A DNA stretch of 57,712 bases from Chromatiales bacterium (GCA_028278145.1 JANQEV010000091.1:1-57712), one strand, 5' to 3'; shown: positions 1 through 10,746, counted from the stretch's first letter. Numbers and translations: made by a program. Notes: a model not told the origin generated them from the sequence alone.

Positions 1-1067
1 ATGGGTTTGAAGGTAATGAGGGTGTGATTGTAATCGCTGCCACCAACCGTCCTGATGTACTGGATCCTGCATTGCTGCGTCCTGGGCGTTTTGATCGCCA
101 GGTGGTGGTGCCGCTGCCAGATATCCGTGGTCGGGAACTTATCCTAAAGGTGCATATGCGCAAGGTGCCGGTTTCTGAGGATGTAAAACCGGCCCTTATT
201 GCCCGCGGTACACCAGGATTCTCCGGTGCTGATCTGGCTAATCTGGTAAATGAGGCCGCCCTGTTCGCCGCTCGCGACAACAAGCGCCTGGTGGATATGA
301 ATGATATGGAGCGGGCGAAAGATAAGATCATGATGGGTACTGAGCGCCGCTCCATGGTGATGAGCGACGACGAGAAGAAGCTTACTGCCTATCATGAAGC
401 CGGGCATGCCATTGTCGGTCGTCTGGTGCCATCCCATGATCCAGTCTATAAGGTCAGTATCATCCCTCGCGGCAGGGCCTTGGGTGTAACCATGTTCCTG
501 CCAGAAGAGGACCGTTACAGCATGAGCAAGGAACGCCTGGAGAGTCAGATCTCCAGTCTGTTTGGTGGGCGCATTGCGGAAGAGTTGATCTTTGGTGAGG
601 AGCAGATTACCACCGGTGCATCCAATGACATCAAACGTGCCACCGAGATCGCCCGTAATATGGTGACCAAGTGGGGGCTGTCAGAAAAGCTGGGGCCATT
701 GGCCTATGGAGAAGAAGAGGAAGAGGTATTCCTGGGGCGTTCCGTTACCCAGCACAAGAACGTATCTGATGAAACTGCCCACTCTATTGATGGCGAGATC
801 AGGGACTTTATCGATCGCAACTATGGACGGGCTGAGACCATCCTTAAGGAAAACATGGACAAGCTAAAGGTCATGGCCGAGGCCCTGATCAAATATGAGA
901 CCATTGATTGCAGTCAGATAGACGACATCATGGCTGGCAAGGAACCCAAAGACCCTGAAGGATGGGACGATTCAGAACCAAAATCTGGTGGTGGTGTTGG
1001 GGTAGAATCTGACGCAGAGAAGAAAGGGTCGCAGGGTGAAATCGGCGGGACCGCCGGGCAACACTGA
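1..1067 (+). CDS. ftsH: ATP-dependent zinc metalloprotease FtsH, 3' part (5' end outside window)
   Basis: Membrane-anchored AAA+ protease that degrades misfolded membrane proteins and regulatory proteins such as LpxC. The reading frame is open from the left edge (frame from base 3), so the N-terminal membrane segments and Walker motifs lie outside. About 355 codons remain of a protein usually near 640. Visible are the AAA second region of homology ([20 protein letters not shown]), the C-terminal AAA lid, and the zinc protease domain with HEAGH around bases 391-405. The later [12 protein letters not shown] stretch supplies the third zinc ligand Asp. The tail is hydrophilic and Gly/Ser/Glu rich, as usual for FtsH. 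folP follows on the same strand, which is the common gammaproteobacterial order ftsH-folP-glmM. Confidence 0.97.
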   Translation, partial: GFEGNEGVIVIAATNRPDVLDPALLRPGRFDRQVVVPLPDIRGRELILKVHMRKVPVSEDVKPALIARGTPGFSGADLANLVNEAALFAARDNKRLVDMNDMERAKDKIMMGTERRSMVMSDDEKKLTAYHEAGHAIVGRLVPSHDPVYKVSIIPRGRALGVTMFLPEEDRYSMSKERLESQISSLFGGRIAEELIFGEEQITTGASNDIKRATEIARNMVTKWGLSEKLGPLAYGEEEEEVFLGRSVTQHKNVSDETAHSIDGEIRDFIDRNYGRAETILKENMDKLKVMAEALIKYETIDCSQIDDIMAGKEPKDPEGWDDSEPKSGGGVGVESDAEKKGSQGEIGGTAGQH

Positions 1068-1195
1068 TATGGCTAACATCGTATCTAGTCAGTAGGCCGG
1101 GATAAGAGCAGCGTTCCCGGCAAGGGTAGTTGCCAGAAACGCTATCGCTTATTCTGGCCTACGTGGTTAGCTACTCGATACTAGAACCTGGAAAT

Positions 1196-2038
1196 ATGAC
1201 AATCCTCGATTGCGGCGGCAAGAGCCTCGACCTTACACGCCCCCGGGTTATGGGAATCCTCAATGTCACCCCCGATTCATTTTCGGACGGGGGTGATTTC
1301 ATTTCCCCAGATCGTGCTGTCTCCCATGCCGAGCAGATGTTGCTGGATGGCACCCATATTATCGATGTGGGTGGTGAATCCACCCGTCCTGGAGCAGATG
1401 CCGTCTCAGAGCAGGAAGAACTGGACCGGGTGATTCCGGTGATTGAGGCGATTACAGAACAACTGCCTGTCATTATCTCCATTGATACTAGCAAACCAGG
1501 TGTAATGCGAGAGGCGGTAGCGGCAGGCGCCGGCCTGATCAATGACGTAATGGCCCTGCAGGCGCCAGGTTCGGTTGAGGCAGCTAAGGAGTTGGCTGTT
1601 CCAGTCTGTCTTATGCATATGCAGGGGCAGCCACGCACCATGCAGAACAGTCCGGCTTATAATGACGTGGTGTCAGATATCTTGGATTTTTTTAAACAGC
1701 GTATAGCCGTTTGTACCTCTGCCGGAATTCCGGGAGAACGCCTGATCCTGGATCCAGGGTTTGGTTTTGGGAAGACCCTGGAGCATAATCTCACTTTGCT
1801 GGCCAGCCTGGAACGCTTCGGTGAACCTGGATTGCCACTGCTGGTTGGGATATCCCGTAAATCCATGCTTGGTACTATCCTGGATGGTGCCCCTGCAGAT
1901 GAGCGGCTCTATGCTAGTCTGGCTGCTGCGGTGATGGCCGTGGAGCGTGGGGCCAGTATTATAAGGGTGCATGATGTAAAGCCCACGGTTGATGCACTGA
2001 AGGTGGTTAATGCAGTGAAGTTTGGGGTTAATGGGTAA
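1196..2038 (+). CDS. folP: Dihydropteroate synthase
   Basis: Condenses 6-hydroxymethyl-7,8-dihydropterin diphosphate with p-aminobenzoate to 7,8-dihydropteroate in folate synthesis; cytoplasmic. The TIM-barrel motifs are all present: GILNVTPDSFSDGG near the N-terminus, DVGGESTRPGA, the SIDTSKP strand, LDPGFGFGKT and the C-terminal IRVHDVKPTVDA. The frame is open back to a TTG at 1130, but homologues begin just before the first beta strand, so I choose the ATG at 1196, which gives 280 residues, the normal family length. There are 128 bases between ftsH and this start, with no strong ribosome binding site. FolE2 in this window makes the first pathway intermediate. Confidence 0.96.
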   Translation: MTILDCGGKSLDLTRPRVMGILNVTPDSFSDGGDFISPDRAVSHAEQMLLDGTHIIDVGGESTRPGADAVSEQEELDRVIPVIEAITEQLPVIISIDTSKPGVMREAVAAGAGLINDVMALQAPGSVEAAKELAVPVCLMHMQGQPRTMQNSPAYNDVVSDILDFFKQRIAVCTSAGIPGERLILDPGFGFGKTLEHNLTLLASLERFGEPGLPLLVGISRKSMLGTILDGAPADERLYASLAAAVMAVERGASIIRVHDVKPTVDALKVVNAVKFGVNG

Positions 2039-2089
2039 GATTGTTTGCGCCGGTTTGCGGCTAATTAGTATCTGTCCAGGAAAACCTGT

Positions 2090-2169
2090 TTAACCGCAAA
2101 GATCGCAAAGAAAACACTATGCTGATAGATATAAATTAACTTCGCGTTCTTTGTGTTCTTCGCGGTTAA
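2090..2169. repeat. Imperfect inverted repeat between folP and glmM
   Basis: The left arm (2090-2113, starting TTAACCGCAAAGATCGCAAA) and right arm (2141-2169, ending TTCTTCGCGGTTAA) are near-complementary, with a few mismatches. They could fold into a long hairpin around an AT-rich loop. The sequence is of the CCGCAAAG...CGCAAAG type that occurs as dispersed intergenic repeats in many gammaproteobacteria. It may also act as a transcript end for folP. A related structure built on CCGCAAATGAACGCAAAT lies at 10747-10864. Confidence 0.7.
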
Positions 2170-2233
2170 TTTTTTGTGTATGGTTGTGCGCTAATTAATC
2201 ATTGAGTGGCGTTAAGATCATTGGAGATGAGTC

Positions 2234-3577
2234 TTGAACAGGAAATATTTTGGTACTGATGGAATAAGAGGACGGGTAGGTGAGGGCAAGATCACCCCGG
2301 AATTTCTGCTAAAGCTGGGCTGGGCCACGGGTCGAGTATTTGGCAAGCAGTCAGGAAGCCGGGTGCTGATCGGCAAGGACACCAGAATATCAGGTTATAT
2401 GCTGGAATCTGCCCTGGAGGCCGGCTTGATAGCTGCCGGAGTTGATACCCATCTGTTGGGCCCCATGCCCACGCCAGGTATAGCCTATCTCACCCGCACC
2501 CTGCGGGCCCAGGCTGGCATAGTAATCAGTGCTTCCCACAACCCGCACTATGACAATGGCATAAAGTTTTTCTCTGGTAGCGGTAAGAAACTGCCCGATG
2601 AGGTGGAACTGGAGATAGAGCGTGAGCTCGATCAGGAAATGGCCACTGTAGAACCGGAAAAACTGGGTAAGGCATTCCGGGTTACCGATGCTGCCAGTCG
2701 TTATATTGAATTCTGTAAGGGCACCACACCGTGGGAGATCGGATTTCATGGCATGAAGATTGTGGTGGACTGTGCTAACGGTGCCACCTACCACATTGCA
2801 CCCCATGTGTTTGAGGAGTTGGGTGCCGAGGTTATAGCCATTGGTGACCAGCCAGATGGTTTGAATATCAATGCCGGGGTGGGTTCCACCCATATCGAAA
2901 CCCTGAGGCAGGAGGTATTGGAACAGGGGGCTGACCTGGGAGTGGCCCTGGATGGTGATGGTGATCGCCTGATCATGGTAGATGCAGAGGGCAATGAGGT
3001 AGATGGGGATGACATCCTCTATGTCATTGCCTGTGCCAGGAAGGCCAATGGCGGCCTGGTCGGTTCTGTGGTTGGAACCGTCATGACCAACCTGGGGCTG
3101 GAACATGCCCTCACCGGATTGGGCATTGGTCTGGAACGGGTGCAGGTGGGTGACCGTTGTATCATGGAGCGGCTGGAGCAGATGGGCTGGACCCTGGGTG
3201 GTGAACCATCTGGACATATTATCTGCCTGGACCGTACCACTACCGGTGATGGTATTGTGTCGGCCCTACAGGTTCTGTCTGAGGTAGTGCGTACGGGTAA
3301 GAGTCTTAAGGAACTGTGTGCCCCAGTTGAAAAGTACCCGCAGGAGTTGATCAATGTGCGCCTGGAAAATGGCGTGGATGTGATGGGTTCGCCAGTTATG
3401 CAGGAGGCAGTACGGGATGCTGAATCCGAGCTGTCTGATCAGGGCCGGGTACTGTTGCGGCCATCTGGTACCGAGCCACTGATACGGGTCATGGTTGAGG
3501 GCAGCGATCAGGCCCAGGTACGCAAACTGACAGAAAAACTGGCTGCTGTAGCCCAGGAGCTGGTGGTTGCAGGATAG
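2234..3577 (+). CDS. glmM: Phosphoglucosamine mutase
   Basis: Interconverts glucosamine-6-phosphate and glucosamine-1-phosphate, the precursor of UDP-GlcNAc for peptidoglycan and LPS. At 447 residues it has the normal length. Motifs in order: N-terminal [12 protein letters not shown], the phosphoserine loop [12 protein letters not shown] with the active serine at residue 101, the metal loop DGDGDR, the sugar-binding GEPSGH loop, and the C-terminal phosphate site [12 protein letters not shown]. The start is TTG: no ATG in frame gives the conserved N-terminus, and a GGAG at 2223-2226 sits seven bases upstream. The nearby ATG at 2227 is out of frame. The gene ends 30 bases from the convergent folE2. 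Confidence 0.97.
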   Translation: MNRKYFGTDGIRGRVGEGKITPEFLLKLGWATGRVFGKQSGSRVLIGKDTRISGYMLESALEAGLIAAGVDTHLLGPMPTPGIAYLTRTLRAQAGIVISASHNPHYDNGIKFFSGSGKKLPDEVELEIERELDQEMATVEPEKLGKAFRVTDAASRYIEFCKGTTPWEIGFHGMKIVVDCANGATYHIAPHVFEELGAEVIAIGDQPDGLNINAGVGSTHIETLRQEVLEQGADLGVALDGDGDRLIMVDAEGNEVDGDDILYVIACARKANGGLVGSVVGTVMTNLGLEHALTGLGIGLERVQVGDRCIMERLEQMGWTLGGEPSGHIICLDRTTTGDGIVSALQVLSEVVRTGKSLKELCAPVEKYPQELINVRLENGVDVMGSPVMQEAVRDAESELSDQGRVLLRPSGTEPLIRVMVEGSDQAQVRKLTEKLAAVAQELVVAG

Positions 3578-3607
3578 TCTGTGCTTAACAGGTCCTTAGA
3601 GACAGGT

Positions 3608-4417
3608 TCAATCCTTGGTCTTGTCGTGCTCGATCAAGGCGTATGCTGAGTGATTATGGATGGATTCGAAGTTTTCTGATTCCACCACATAGGAACTGAT
3701 GCGATCATCCTCATTCAGACGCATGGCCACGTCCCGTACCATATCCTCGACAAATTTCGGGTTGTCATAGGCGCGTTCGGTAACATGTTTCTCATCTGGT
3801 CGTTTCAGTAGCCCGAACAGTTCGCACGAGGCCTCGGACTCCACCAGGTCGATGATCTCTTCGATCCAGACAAATCCCTTTACCTGGGCCTGTACGGTCA
3901 CGTGGGAGCGTTGGTTATGGGCGCCGCGCTCGGAAATCTTCTTGGAACATGGGCACAGACTGGTCACTGGCACCACCACCCGTATGATCATGGTGGGTTT
4001 GCCACTATGTATCTCGCCTATCAGGGTGACATCGTAGTCCAGCAGGCTCTGCACCTCGGAAACCGGGGCTCTCTTGTTGATGAAGTAGGGGAAGTTCATC
4101 TCAATGTGGCCGGAATCGGCCTCCAGACGCTCTGACATCTCCCGCAGCATCTCGTTGAATGATTCTACCCCTATCTCCTTCTCATAACTGTTGAGGATCT
4201 CCACAAAGCGTGACATGTGGGTACCCTTGAAGTTGTGGGGTAGATTTACATACATGTTGAAATTGGCAACGGTATGCTGCTCGCCACCAGTACGGTCTTT
4301 TATCTTAACCGGGTGACGTATGTCTTTGATTCCAACCTTGTTTATGGCAATCTGGCGTGTGTCCTGACTGCTCTGAACATCGGCGATCTCACTCTTTGTT
4401 ACGACATCTTCCGTCAA
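3608..4417 (-). CDS. folE2: GTP cyclohydrolase FolE2 (type IB)
   Basis: Converts GTP to 7,8-dihydroneopterin triphosphate, the first step of folate synthesis and also the feeder for queuosine and biopterin-like compounds. FolE2 differs from the zinc enzyme FolE and belongs to the tunnelling-fold type IB family. At 269 residues it is the usual size. Recognisable are the [23 protein letters not shown] segment, the metal-binding [11 protein letters not shown] loop with the conserved Cys, SHVTVQ and the C-terminal [12 protein letters not shown] motif. It lies downstream of ispA on the same strand with a 184-base gap, so it may have its own promoter. In several bacteria FolE2 is the zinc-limitation alternative under Zur; no Zur box was recognised here and no folE is in the window. 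Confidence 0.95.
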   Translation of the reverse strand: MTEDVVTKSEIADVQSSQDTRQIAINKVGIKDIRHPVKIKDRTGGEQHTVANFNMYVNLPHNFKGTHMSRFVEILNSYEKEIGVESFNEMLREMSERLEADSGHIEMNFPYFINKRAPVSEVQSLLDYDVTLIGEIHSGKPTMIIRVVVPVTSLCPCSKKISERGAHNQRSHVTVQAQVKGFVWIEEIIDLVESEASCELFGLLKRPDEKHVTERAYDNPKFVEDMVRDVAMRLNEDDRISSYVVESENFESIHNHSAYALIEHDKTKD

Positions 4418-4601
4418 GGTTTGAATCCTCTGAATCTATATGGCATCTGGGATAGCCCCCAGAATGCTGGAAAACTACTCATTATGAGGCCAGCTAGGTG
4501 GTGGTGCAACCCAAGATAAATATGTGAATTAACAAAATATTTAGATGGCCAGTCTGGATATTTAGTTCCTGTACCAAAATACTGGTTTATGTGCGGTTGT
4601 T

Positions 4602-5510
4602 TCAGTTGTTGCGGGCAACGATATAGTCGGCCAGCCAGCGCAGTGGGTCAGCGCCATCATCAAAGATAGAAAGACTGTCCAGTGCTTCCTGGTGTAGTTG
4701 TGTGGATAGACTGCGGGCACCCTCCAATCCAAGCAGGGCTGGATATGTTGGTTTGGAATTTGCCTGATCCTTGCCTTGGGTCTTGCCCAGGGTTGCGGTA
4801 TCGCCCTCCACGTCCAGGATGTCATCTTTAACCTGGAATGCCAGCCCGATACGCTTGGCATAATGGTCCAGGGCCGAAATCTGTTTCTGATCTGCATTCG
4901 GGTATGCCAGATAGCCCATGCGTACACTGGCCAGGATCAGGGCCCCGGTCTTGTGGATGTGCATATTCTCCAGTTGCACCAGGGATAGATCTTCCCCCAC
5001 CGAATCCAGATCCATAGCCTGTCCTCCCGCCATCCCGCGGGAACCACTGGCAATGGCCAGGTTATCCAGCATCTTAATCCTGGTAGCGCTATCCGTCTCC
5101 ATGCTGGCATCGTGACAGAGCACACGGAATGCCAGGGTTTGCAGGGCATCACCGGTGAGTATGGCGGTGGCTTCGTCAAACTGTTTGTGACAGGTAGGCT
5201 GACCGCGCCGCAGATCATCATCATCCATGGCAGGGAGGTCATCATGCACCAGTGAATAGGCGTGGATCAGTTCTACAGCACAGGCCGGTCCATTCAGGCG
5301 TTCCGGTGCAACACCAAGTGCCTGGCCGGTGGCGTAGACCAATACCGGACGCACCCGCTTGCCTCCACCAAGCACCACATAACGCATGGCCTGGTGCAGT
5401 TTTTGGGGTTGGGTGGTGGTGGCCGGCAACCAGTGTTGCAGGGCTTTTTCAACCCGGGCCTGGGACTCCGCAAGGAACTCTTTCAGTCCGGGTTCATTCA
5501 CTGTTTTCAA
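4602..5510 (-). CDS. ispA: Farnesyl diphosphate synthase (polyprenyl synthetase family)
   Basis: Adds isopentenyl diphosphate successively to dimethylallyl and geranyl diphosphate to make C15 farnesyl diphosphate for quinones and undecaprenyl carrier. At 302 residues it fits short-chain trans-prenyltransferases. The first aspartate-rich motif is DDLPAMDDDDLRRG (Asp90, Asp91 and the following acidic run, DDX4D form), and the second is VKDDILD around residue 230. GGGKRVRP provides the IPP-binding Lys/Arg. The gene start overlaps the 3' end of xseB by 17 bases, so the two are probably translationally coupled. In many gammaproteobacteria dxs follows; here the next gene is folE2. Confidence 0.95.
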   Translation of the reverse strand: MKTVNEPGLKEFLAESQARVEKALQHWLPATTTQPQKLHQAMRYVVLGGGKRVRPVLVYATGQALGVAPERLNGPACAVELIHAYSLVHDDLPAMDDDDLRRGQPTCHKQFDEATAILTGDALQTLAFRVLCHDASMETDSATRIKMLDNLAIASGSRGMAGGQAMDLDSVGEDLSLVQLENMHIHKTGALILASVRMGYLAYPNADQKQISALDHYAKRIGLAFQVKDDILDVEGDTATLGKTQGKDQANSKPTYPALLGLEGARSLSTQLHQEALDSLSIFDDGADPLRWLADYIVARNN

Positions 5511-5733
5511 ACGGCTCCAGATCTGCGTCTGGGTTATTGTTGGACAGGATCTGGATCTTCTGTTCAGCTTCTTTTAATACCTGCTGACAGGTGCGGGTAA
5601 GCACTACGCCACGTTCAAAACACTTTAGTGACTCCTCAAGGGACAGTTCACCCTGCTCCATGGTTTCTACAAGGGATTCCAGTTCGGCCATGGCCTGTTC
5701 AAATGAGGGTGTTTTACTGCTTGCTTTGGGCAC
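5494..5733 (-). CDS. xseB: Exodeoxyribonuclease VII small subunit
   Basis: Small helical partner that coats the XseA subunit of exonuclease VII, which degrades single-stranded DNA. The core SFEQAMAELESLVETMEQGELSLEESLKCFERG matches the family helical hairpin closely. The frame is open back to a TTG at 5790, which would give 98 residues. I prefer the GTG at 5733, which yields a 79-residue protein beginning MPKASSKTPSFE, the same form as the E. coli protein. Its 3' end overlaps the ispA start by 17 bases. It is divergent from parE. The gene for the large subunit XseA is not in the window. Confidence 0.9.
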   Translation of the reverse strand: MPKASSKTPSFEQAMAELESLVETMEQGELSLEESLKCFERGVVLTRTCQQVLKEAEQKIQILSNNNPDADLEPFENSE

Positions 5734-5877
5734 GGTGGTCTGATCTCTTTTGGGAAGGAATAAACTACCCTGATGCGGGTCTATGGTCAATGCTTCAGTT
5801 TTTCTGTTCCATAGGCATCTCGCCTGATTGTTGTCGGGCGTGTAAACTCTACAGGTTTTACAGTAAACGGAATCAGA

Positions 5878-7767
5878 ATGAGTAACAGCTCCTACGATGC
5901 CTCAGCCATTGAGATCCTGAGTGGTCTGGAACCGGTGCGCAAGCGCCCGGGCATGTATACCGATACCAGTCGCCCTAACCATATGGCCCAGGAGGTGATC
6001 GATAACAGTATTGATGAGGCCGTGGCCGGTTTTGCCACCACTATTGATGTCTCCCTGTATAAGGATGGCTCCCTTGAGGTCACAGACGATGGTCGTGGTA
6101 TGCCAGTGGACTTGCACCCTCAGGAGGGCAGGCCTGGTGTAGAGGTGATCCTGACCAAACTACATGCCGGCGGTAAATTCTCCAACAAGAATTACCGTTT
6201 CTCAGGAGGCCTGCATGGAGTAGGTGTGTCGGTGGTTAATGCCCTCTCCAAGCACCTTGAGGTGTGGGTTAAACGGGGTGGACAACAGTACAATATGGCC
6301 TTTGCCGATGGGGAGAAGGTATCCGACCTGGAAGTAGTGGCGAAGGTGGGGAAGAACAACACCGGTACCACGGTACGTTTCTGGCCTGATCCAAAGTATT
6401 TTGATTCTGCCAATTTTTCTTTGCGCCACCTGCTGCATCTACTGCGGGCCAAGGCGGTGCTCTGTCCTGGGTTGTTGGTACGGTTCTGGGATGAGAAGAG
6501 TGGAGATGAGCAGGAGTGGCAGTATCAGGATGGCCTGAAAGACTACCTGCTGGATGCCATGGAAGATGTCACCATTCTGCCTGATGAACCATTTATTGGT
6601 TCAATGTCGGGTAATAATGAGGCCGCTGATTGGGCTGTAGTCTGGTTGCCAGAGGGTGGTGAGGCGATTACTGAGAGTTATGTGAACCTAATCCCTACCT
6701 TGCAGGGCGGTACCCATGTGAATGGACTGCGCACCGGGCTCACCGAAGCGGTGCGTGAGTTCTGCGAATTTCGCAACCTGCTGCCGCGTGGGGTGAAGCT
6801 GGCACCGGATGATGTATGGAACCGCTGTAGTTATATCCTGTCTGTAAAACTGGCAGATCCGCAGTTTTCCGGCCAGACCAAGGAGCGGCTTTCCTCCCGT
6901 GAGTGCGCAGTATTTGTCACTGGTGTGGTAAAGGACTCCTTCGGTCTGTGGTTGAACCAGCATACGGAGATGGGCGAGGCCATTGCTGAACTGGCAATAA
7001 GTTCTGCCCAGGCGCGCATGCGCTTAGGGCGCAAGGTCAAGCGTAAGAAGGTGGTTCAGGGACCGGCGCTTCCAGGTAAACTGGCAGACTGTAGCGTGCC
7101 TGATCCCAAGCGTAGCGAACTGTTTCTGGTGGAAGGTGATTCCGCTGGAGGTTCTGCCAAACAGGCTCGGGACAGGGAATTCCAGGCGGTGATGCCACTG
7201 CGTGGCAAGATCCTGAATACCTGGGAGGTGGACCCGGCCGAGGTGCTGGCCTCGCAGGAGGTGCATGATATCTCGGTAGCCATTGGGGTGGAGCCAGGGT
7301 CGGATGACCTGTCGGGACTGCGTTTTGATAAGGTCTGTATCCTGGCAGATGCAGACTCGGATGGCGCGCATATCGCTACCCTGCTGTGCGCCCTGTTTCT
7401 ACGCCACTTTCGTAAATTGGTACGGGAGGGCCATGTATATGTAGCCATGCCACCCCTATACAGAATAGATGTTGGTAAGCATGTGTTTTATGCCCTGGAT
7501 GATGGAGAAAAACAGGGGGTACTGGACCGTATTGCTGCCGAGAAGATAAAAGGCAAGGTGAGTGTGCAGCGCTTCAAGGGACTGGGTGAGATGAATCCCA
7601 TGCAACTGCGCGAAACCACTATCCTGCCAGATACCCGGCGTTTGGTTCAGTTGACTGTGGGTGCCGGCGATGACACCAATAGTGTGATGGATATGTTGCT
7701 GGCAAAAAAGCGGGCCTCAGACCGCAAGCAGTGGTTACAGAAGAAGGGTGATCTGGCAGAAGTATAG
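5878..7767 (+). CDS. parE: DNA topoisomerase IV subunit B
   Basis: ATPase subunit of topoisomerase IV, which unlinks replicated chromosomes. At 629 residues it has the typical ParE length rather than the longer GyrB. The GHKL ATPase domain shows DNSIDEAVAG, DDGRGMPVD and the GGLHGVGVSVVNAL lid. The transducer domain follows, and the TOPRIM domain has the catalytic glutamate in LVEGDSAGGSAK and the metal aspartates in LADADSDGAHI. The C-terminus carries FKGLGEMNPMQL. parC lies downstream with one small gene between, a common arrangement for the topoisomerase IV pair. The 87-145 bases upstream separate it from divergent xseB. Confidence 0.97.
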   Translation: MSNSSYDASAIEILSGLEPVRKRPGMYTDTSRPNHMAQEVIDNSIDEAVAGFATTIDVSLYKDGSLEVTDDGRGMPVDLHPQEGRPGVEVILTKLHAGGKFSNKNYRFSGGLHGVGVSVVNALSKHLEVWVKRGGQQYNMAFADGEKVSDLEVVAKVGKNNTGTTVRFWPDPKYFDSANFSLRHLLHLLRAKAVLCPGLLVRFWDEKSGDEQEWQYQDGLKDYLLDAMEDVTILPDEPFIGSMSGNNEAADWAVVWLPEGGEAITESYVNLIPTLQGGTHVNGLRTGLTEAVREFCEFRNLLPRGVKLAPDDVWNRCSYILSVKLADPQFSGQTKERLSSRECAVFVTGVVKDSFGLWLNQHTEMGEAIAELAISSAQARMRLGRKVKRKKVVQGPALPGKLADCSVPDPKRSELFLVEGDSAGGSAKQARDREFQAVMPLRGKILNTWEVDPAEVLASQEVHDISVAIGVEPGSDDLSGLRFDKVCILADADSDGAHIATLLCALFLRHFRKLVREGHVYVAMPPLYRIDVGKHVFYALDDGEKQGVLDRIAAEKIKGKVSVQRFKGLGEMNPMQLRETTILPDTRRLVQLTVGAGDDTNSVMDMLLAKKRASDRKQWLQKKGDLAEV

Positions 7768-7804
7768 TGCTGGTATGTGATTAACATGTGGAGTTAAGTG
7801 CATT

Positions 7805-8371
7805 ATGAAATATTATCCGTTGACGGTTTTATTTGGCCTGTGTCTGCTACTACAGTTTTCTGCTGCCGATGCACGTGGGAAAAATACTATATTTGATGAT
7901 TCTGGGGACCTGGCAGATCAGGACAACCCTTTTGTGGAGGGTCCAGAGTGGAAGGAGACAAAGCTGAAGTTGCCAGCATACCCCAAGGATGGAGATTTGA
8001 TGGAGATGGAAGTAGATGACCATAGTGACAGGTTTACATACTATCTTGATGAGAAATCTCTTACGGTTTCAAAAGAAGACTATGTAGTGCGTTACACCAT
8101 GGTGGTTGAATCTAGCCGTGGCACCAGGAATGTGTTCTATGAAGGCATTAGATGTAATACAGAAGAGTACAAGACCTATGCCTTTGGTGCCGGCAAAGGC
8201 AAGCTACGAGCCAGAAAAAAACCTGAGTGGAGGCCGGTTTTAGAAACCGGACGTACCAGGTTTCGGGCCCATATGATGCAGTACTATTTCTGTGAATGGA
8301 AGCTGCCCAGGCAACGGCAGATTATAGTAAGTAAGATAAAGCATGCAGCCCCAGGTGAGTTTATGAATTAA
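7805..8371 (+). CDS. CNP1-like family secreted protein
   Basis: 188-residue protein with a Sec signal peptide (hydrophobic stretch at residues 4-18, probable cleavage after SAADA). The mature part contains FVEGPEWKE and KLPAYPKDGDL near its start, then a mostly beta-stranded region with two cysteines (GIRCNTEE and YYFCEWK) that could form one disulfide. This pattern is that of the CNP1-like family (first described from a cryptic neisserial plasmid), found in beta- and gammaproteobacteria. Its biochemical role is not known. It sits 37 bases after parE and 100 bases before parC on the same strand, so it may be cotranscribed with topoisomerase IV without being functionally related. The family assignment is by pattern recognition only. 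Confidence 0.75.
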   Translation: MKYYPLTVLFGLCLLLQFSAADARGKNTIFDDSGDLADQDNPFVEGPEWKETKLKLPAYPKDGDLMEMEVDDHSDRFTYYLDEKSLTVSKEDYVVRYTMVVESSRGTRNVFYEGIRCNTEEYKTYAFGAGKGKLRARKKPEWRPVLETGRTRFRAHMMQYYFCEWKLPRQRQIIVSKIKHAAPGEFMN

Positions 8372-8471
8372 TGATAGTTGTTCTACAACTGCATCTTCTT
8401 TTTAGGCGGGGTGTATACCACCGCTGATGTAAATTTCACAGCTCCGATTCTAGTATAGAGAACCAGACATT

Positions 8472-10721
8472 ATGTCTAATGAGATAGACCAGAGCCTGGA
8501 GGGCATCGAACAGATGCCACTCAAGGTCTTCACCGAGAAGGCGTACCTGGATTACGCCATGTATGTGATCCTCGATCGTGCCCTGCCCCATATTGGGGAT
8601 GGCCTGAAACCGGTGCAACGCCGCATCGTTTATGCAATGTCGGAACTTGGACTCTCGGCCACCGCCAAGTTCAAGAAATCGGCCCGTACTGTGGGTGATG
8701 TGCTGGGTAAGTTTCATCCCCATGGTGATAGTGCCTGTTATGAGGCGATGGTACTTATGGCGCAGGAGTTTTCCTATCGCTACCCACTGATTGACGGTCA
8801 GGGGAACTGGGGTTCACCGGACGATCCCAAGTCATTTGCTGCTATGCGATATACAGAATCACGCCTGACTGCTTATTCCCAGGTGCTGCTGTCAGAGCTG
8901 GGGCAGGGCACCGTAGACTGGGAACCAAATTTTGATGGGACTCTGGAAGAGCCATCTGTACTGCCAGCGCGTCTGCCCAACCTGCTGTTGAATGGTACTG
9001 CTGGAATTGCCGTGGGTATGGCCACAGATATCCCGCCACACAATCTGCGAGAAGTAGCCAGTGCCTGTATCCGTTTGCTGGAAAGTCCCAAGAGCAGCAT
9101 TGAGGAACTGTGTGAACATGTTCTGGGACCGGATTATCCCACCGAGGCGGAGATTGTTACACCACGGGAAGATCTGCTGAAGCTGTATCAGGGCGGTAGT
9201 GGTAGCGTGAAACTGCGGGCCAGTTTTGAGCGTGACCGTGGAGATATCATCATAACCGCTCTGCCCCACCAGGTGTCTGGGGCCAGAATTCTGGAACAGA
9301 TTGCAGGACAGATGCAGGCCAGAAAGCTTCCCATGGTGGAGGACCTGCGCGATGAGTCGGATCACGAGAACCCAACACGTCTGGTGATAGTGCCACGTTC
9401 CAATCGGGTGGATGTTGAGCGCCTGATGTCGCACCTGTTTGCCACCACAGATCTTGAGCGCAGCTACCGGGTCAACATGAATGTTATCGGTCTCAATGGC
9501 AGACCCCAGGTTAAAGATCTGCGCAGTATGCTTAAAGAGTGGCTGGAGTTTCGTTTTGAGACTGTACGCCGTCGTCTGGAATACCGTCTGGGCAAGGTGC
9601 GGGATCGTTTACATCTGTTAGATGGCCTGCTCATTGCTTTTCTTAATATCGATGAGGTAATTCGCATTATCCGTACTGAGGATGAACCCAAGGCAGTGCT
9701 GATGGCACGCTTTAGCCTTACCCAGATCCAGGCCGATTACGTATTGGACACCAAACTGCGTCAGTTGGCGCGTCTGGAAGAAATCAAGATCAGGACCGAG
9801 CAGGAAGAGCTGGAACAGGAACGCCAGCAGTTGGAGACCACTTTGGGTTCACGTCAGCGTATGAAGACCATGATCCGAAAAGAGATCGAGGCTGATGCTG
9901 AAAAATTTGGTGATGACCGTCGTTCACCTATTGTGGAGCGCGCTGCTGCATCAGCGCTGGATGAGACTGAACTCACTCCAAGTGAGCCGGTTACCGTCAT
10001 CCTTTCTGAAAAGGGCTGGGCCAGATCAGCCAAGGGACATGAAATTGATCCCGCCGGGCTGAATTTCAAATCCGGTGACGGCTATCTGCATGCTGCCAGG
10101 CTGCGCAGCAACCAGTCAGTAGTGTTTCTGGATAGTGCCGGACGTTGCTACTCTATTCCGGCCCATACTCTGCCATCTGCGCGCAGTCAGGGTGAGCCTT
10201 TGACCGGTCGTCTGACCCCTTCCGGCGGTGCGTCCTTTGTGGCGGTCCTGGGTGGAGATCCGGATCAGTGGTATCTGGTGGCATCAGATGCCGGCTACGG
10301 ATTCCTGGTGCAGCTGAAAGAGTTGTATGTAAAGAACAAGTCAGGCAAGGCTATGTTGTCACTGCCGAAGGGAGCGCGGGTGCTCAAACCGTCAGCGGTA
10401 ACCCATGCAGAAACTGACCGTGTTGTGGCTATTACCAATGAAGGGCGTATGCTGGTTGTCCCGGCCTCTGATTTGCCAGTATTGAGTCGTGGCAAGGGGA
10501 ACAAGATTATCGGTATACCTTCTAAGCGTGTGGCCAGTGGAGAGGAGTTTGTGGTGGCAATGGCCTGTGTGCCACTTGGAGGCAAGCTGACTGCATACTC
10601 AGGCAAACGCTACATCACCATGAAGGCGTCAGACCTGGATAATTATCATGGGGAACGTGGGCGCCGGGGTAACAAGCTGCCGCGTGGTTTTCAGAAAGTT
10701 GATAGTGTTTCAGTGGAGTAG
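8472..10721 (+). CDS. parC: DNA topoisomerase IV subunit A
   Basis: DNA-cleaving subunit of topoisomerase IV, partner of ParE. It has 749 residues, the normal ParC length. The winged-helix cleavage domain begins [16 protein letters not shown]. The quinolone-resistance region reads [12 protein letters not shown], with the serine and glutamate equivalent to E. coli Ser80 and Glu84 both wild type. The catalytic tyrosine lies in [12 protein letters not shown] long coiled-coil tower follows (around residues 350-490), then a degenerate C-terminal beta-pinwheel without a clear GyrA box, as expected for ParC. Downstream lies a nested inverted repeat and then arsM. Confidence 0.97.
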   Translation: MSNEIDQSLEGIEQMPLKVFTEKAYLDYAMYVILDRALPHIGDGLKPVQRRIVYAMSELGLSATAKFKKSARTVGDVLGKFHPHGDSACYEAMVLMAQEFSYRYPLIDGQGNWGSPDDPKSFAAMRYTESRLTAYSQVLLSELGQGTVDWEPNFDGTLEEPSVLPARLPNLLLNGTAGIAVGMATDIPPHNLREVASACIRLLESPKSSIEELCEHVLGPDYPTEAEIVTPREDLLKLYQGGSGSVKLRASFERDRGDIIITALPHQVSGARILEQIAGQMQARKLPMVEDLRDESDHENPTRLVIVPRSNRVDVERLMSHLFATTDLERSYRVNMNVIGLNGRPQVKDLRSMLKEWLEFRFETVRRRLEYRLGKVRDRLHLLDGLLIAFLNIDEVIRIIRTEDEPKAVLMARFSLTQIQADYVLDTKLRQLARLEEIKIRTEQEELEQERQQLETTLGSRQRMKTMIRKEIEADAEKFGDDRRSPIVERAAASALDETELTPSEPVTVILSEKGWARSAKGHEIDPAGLNFKSGDGYLHAARLRSNQSVVFLDSAGRCYSIPAHTLPSARSQGEPLTGRLTPSGGASFVAVLGGDPDQWYLVASDAGYGFLVQLKELYVKNKSGKAMLSLPKGARVLKPSAVTHAETDRVVAITNEGRMLVVPASDLPVLSRGKGNKIIGIPSKRVASGEEFVVAMACVPLGGKLTAYSGKRYITMKASDLDNYHGERGRRGNKLPRGFQKVDSVSVE

Positions 10722-10746
10722 TTGACCTGTAATGCGAAGATTGTTT

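Noticed and set aside
1130-1195. N-terminal extension of folP from TTG 1130
   Set aside because: The extra 22 residues are not family-like and the ATG at 1196 gives the normal N-terminus.
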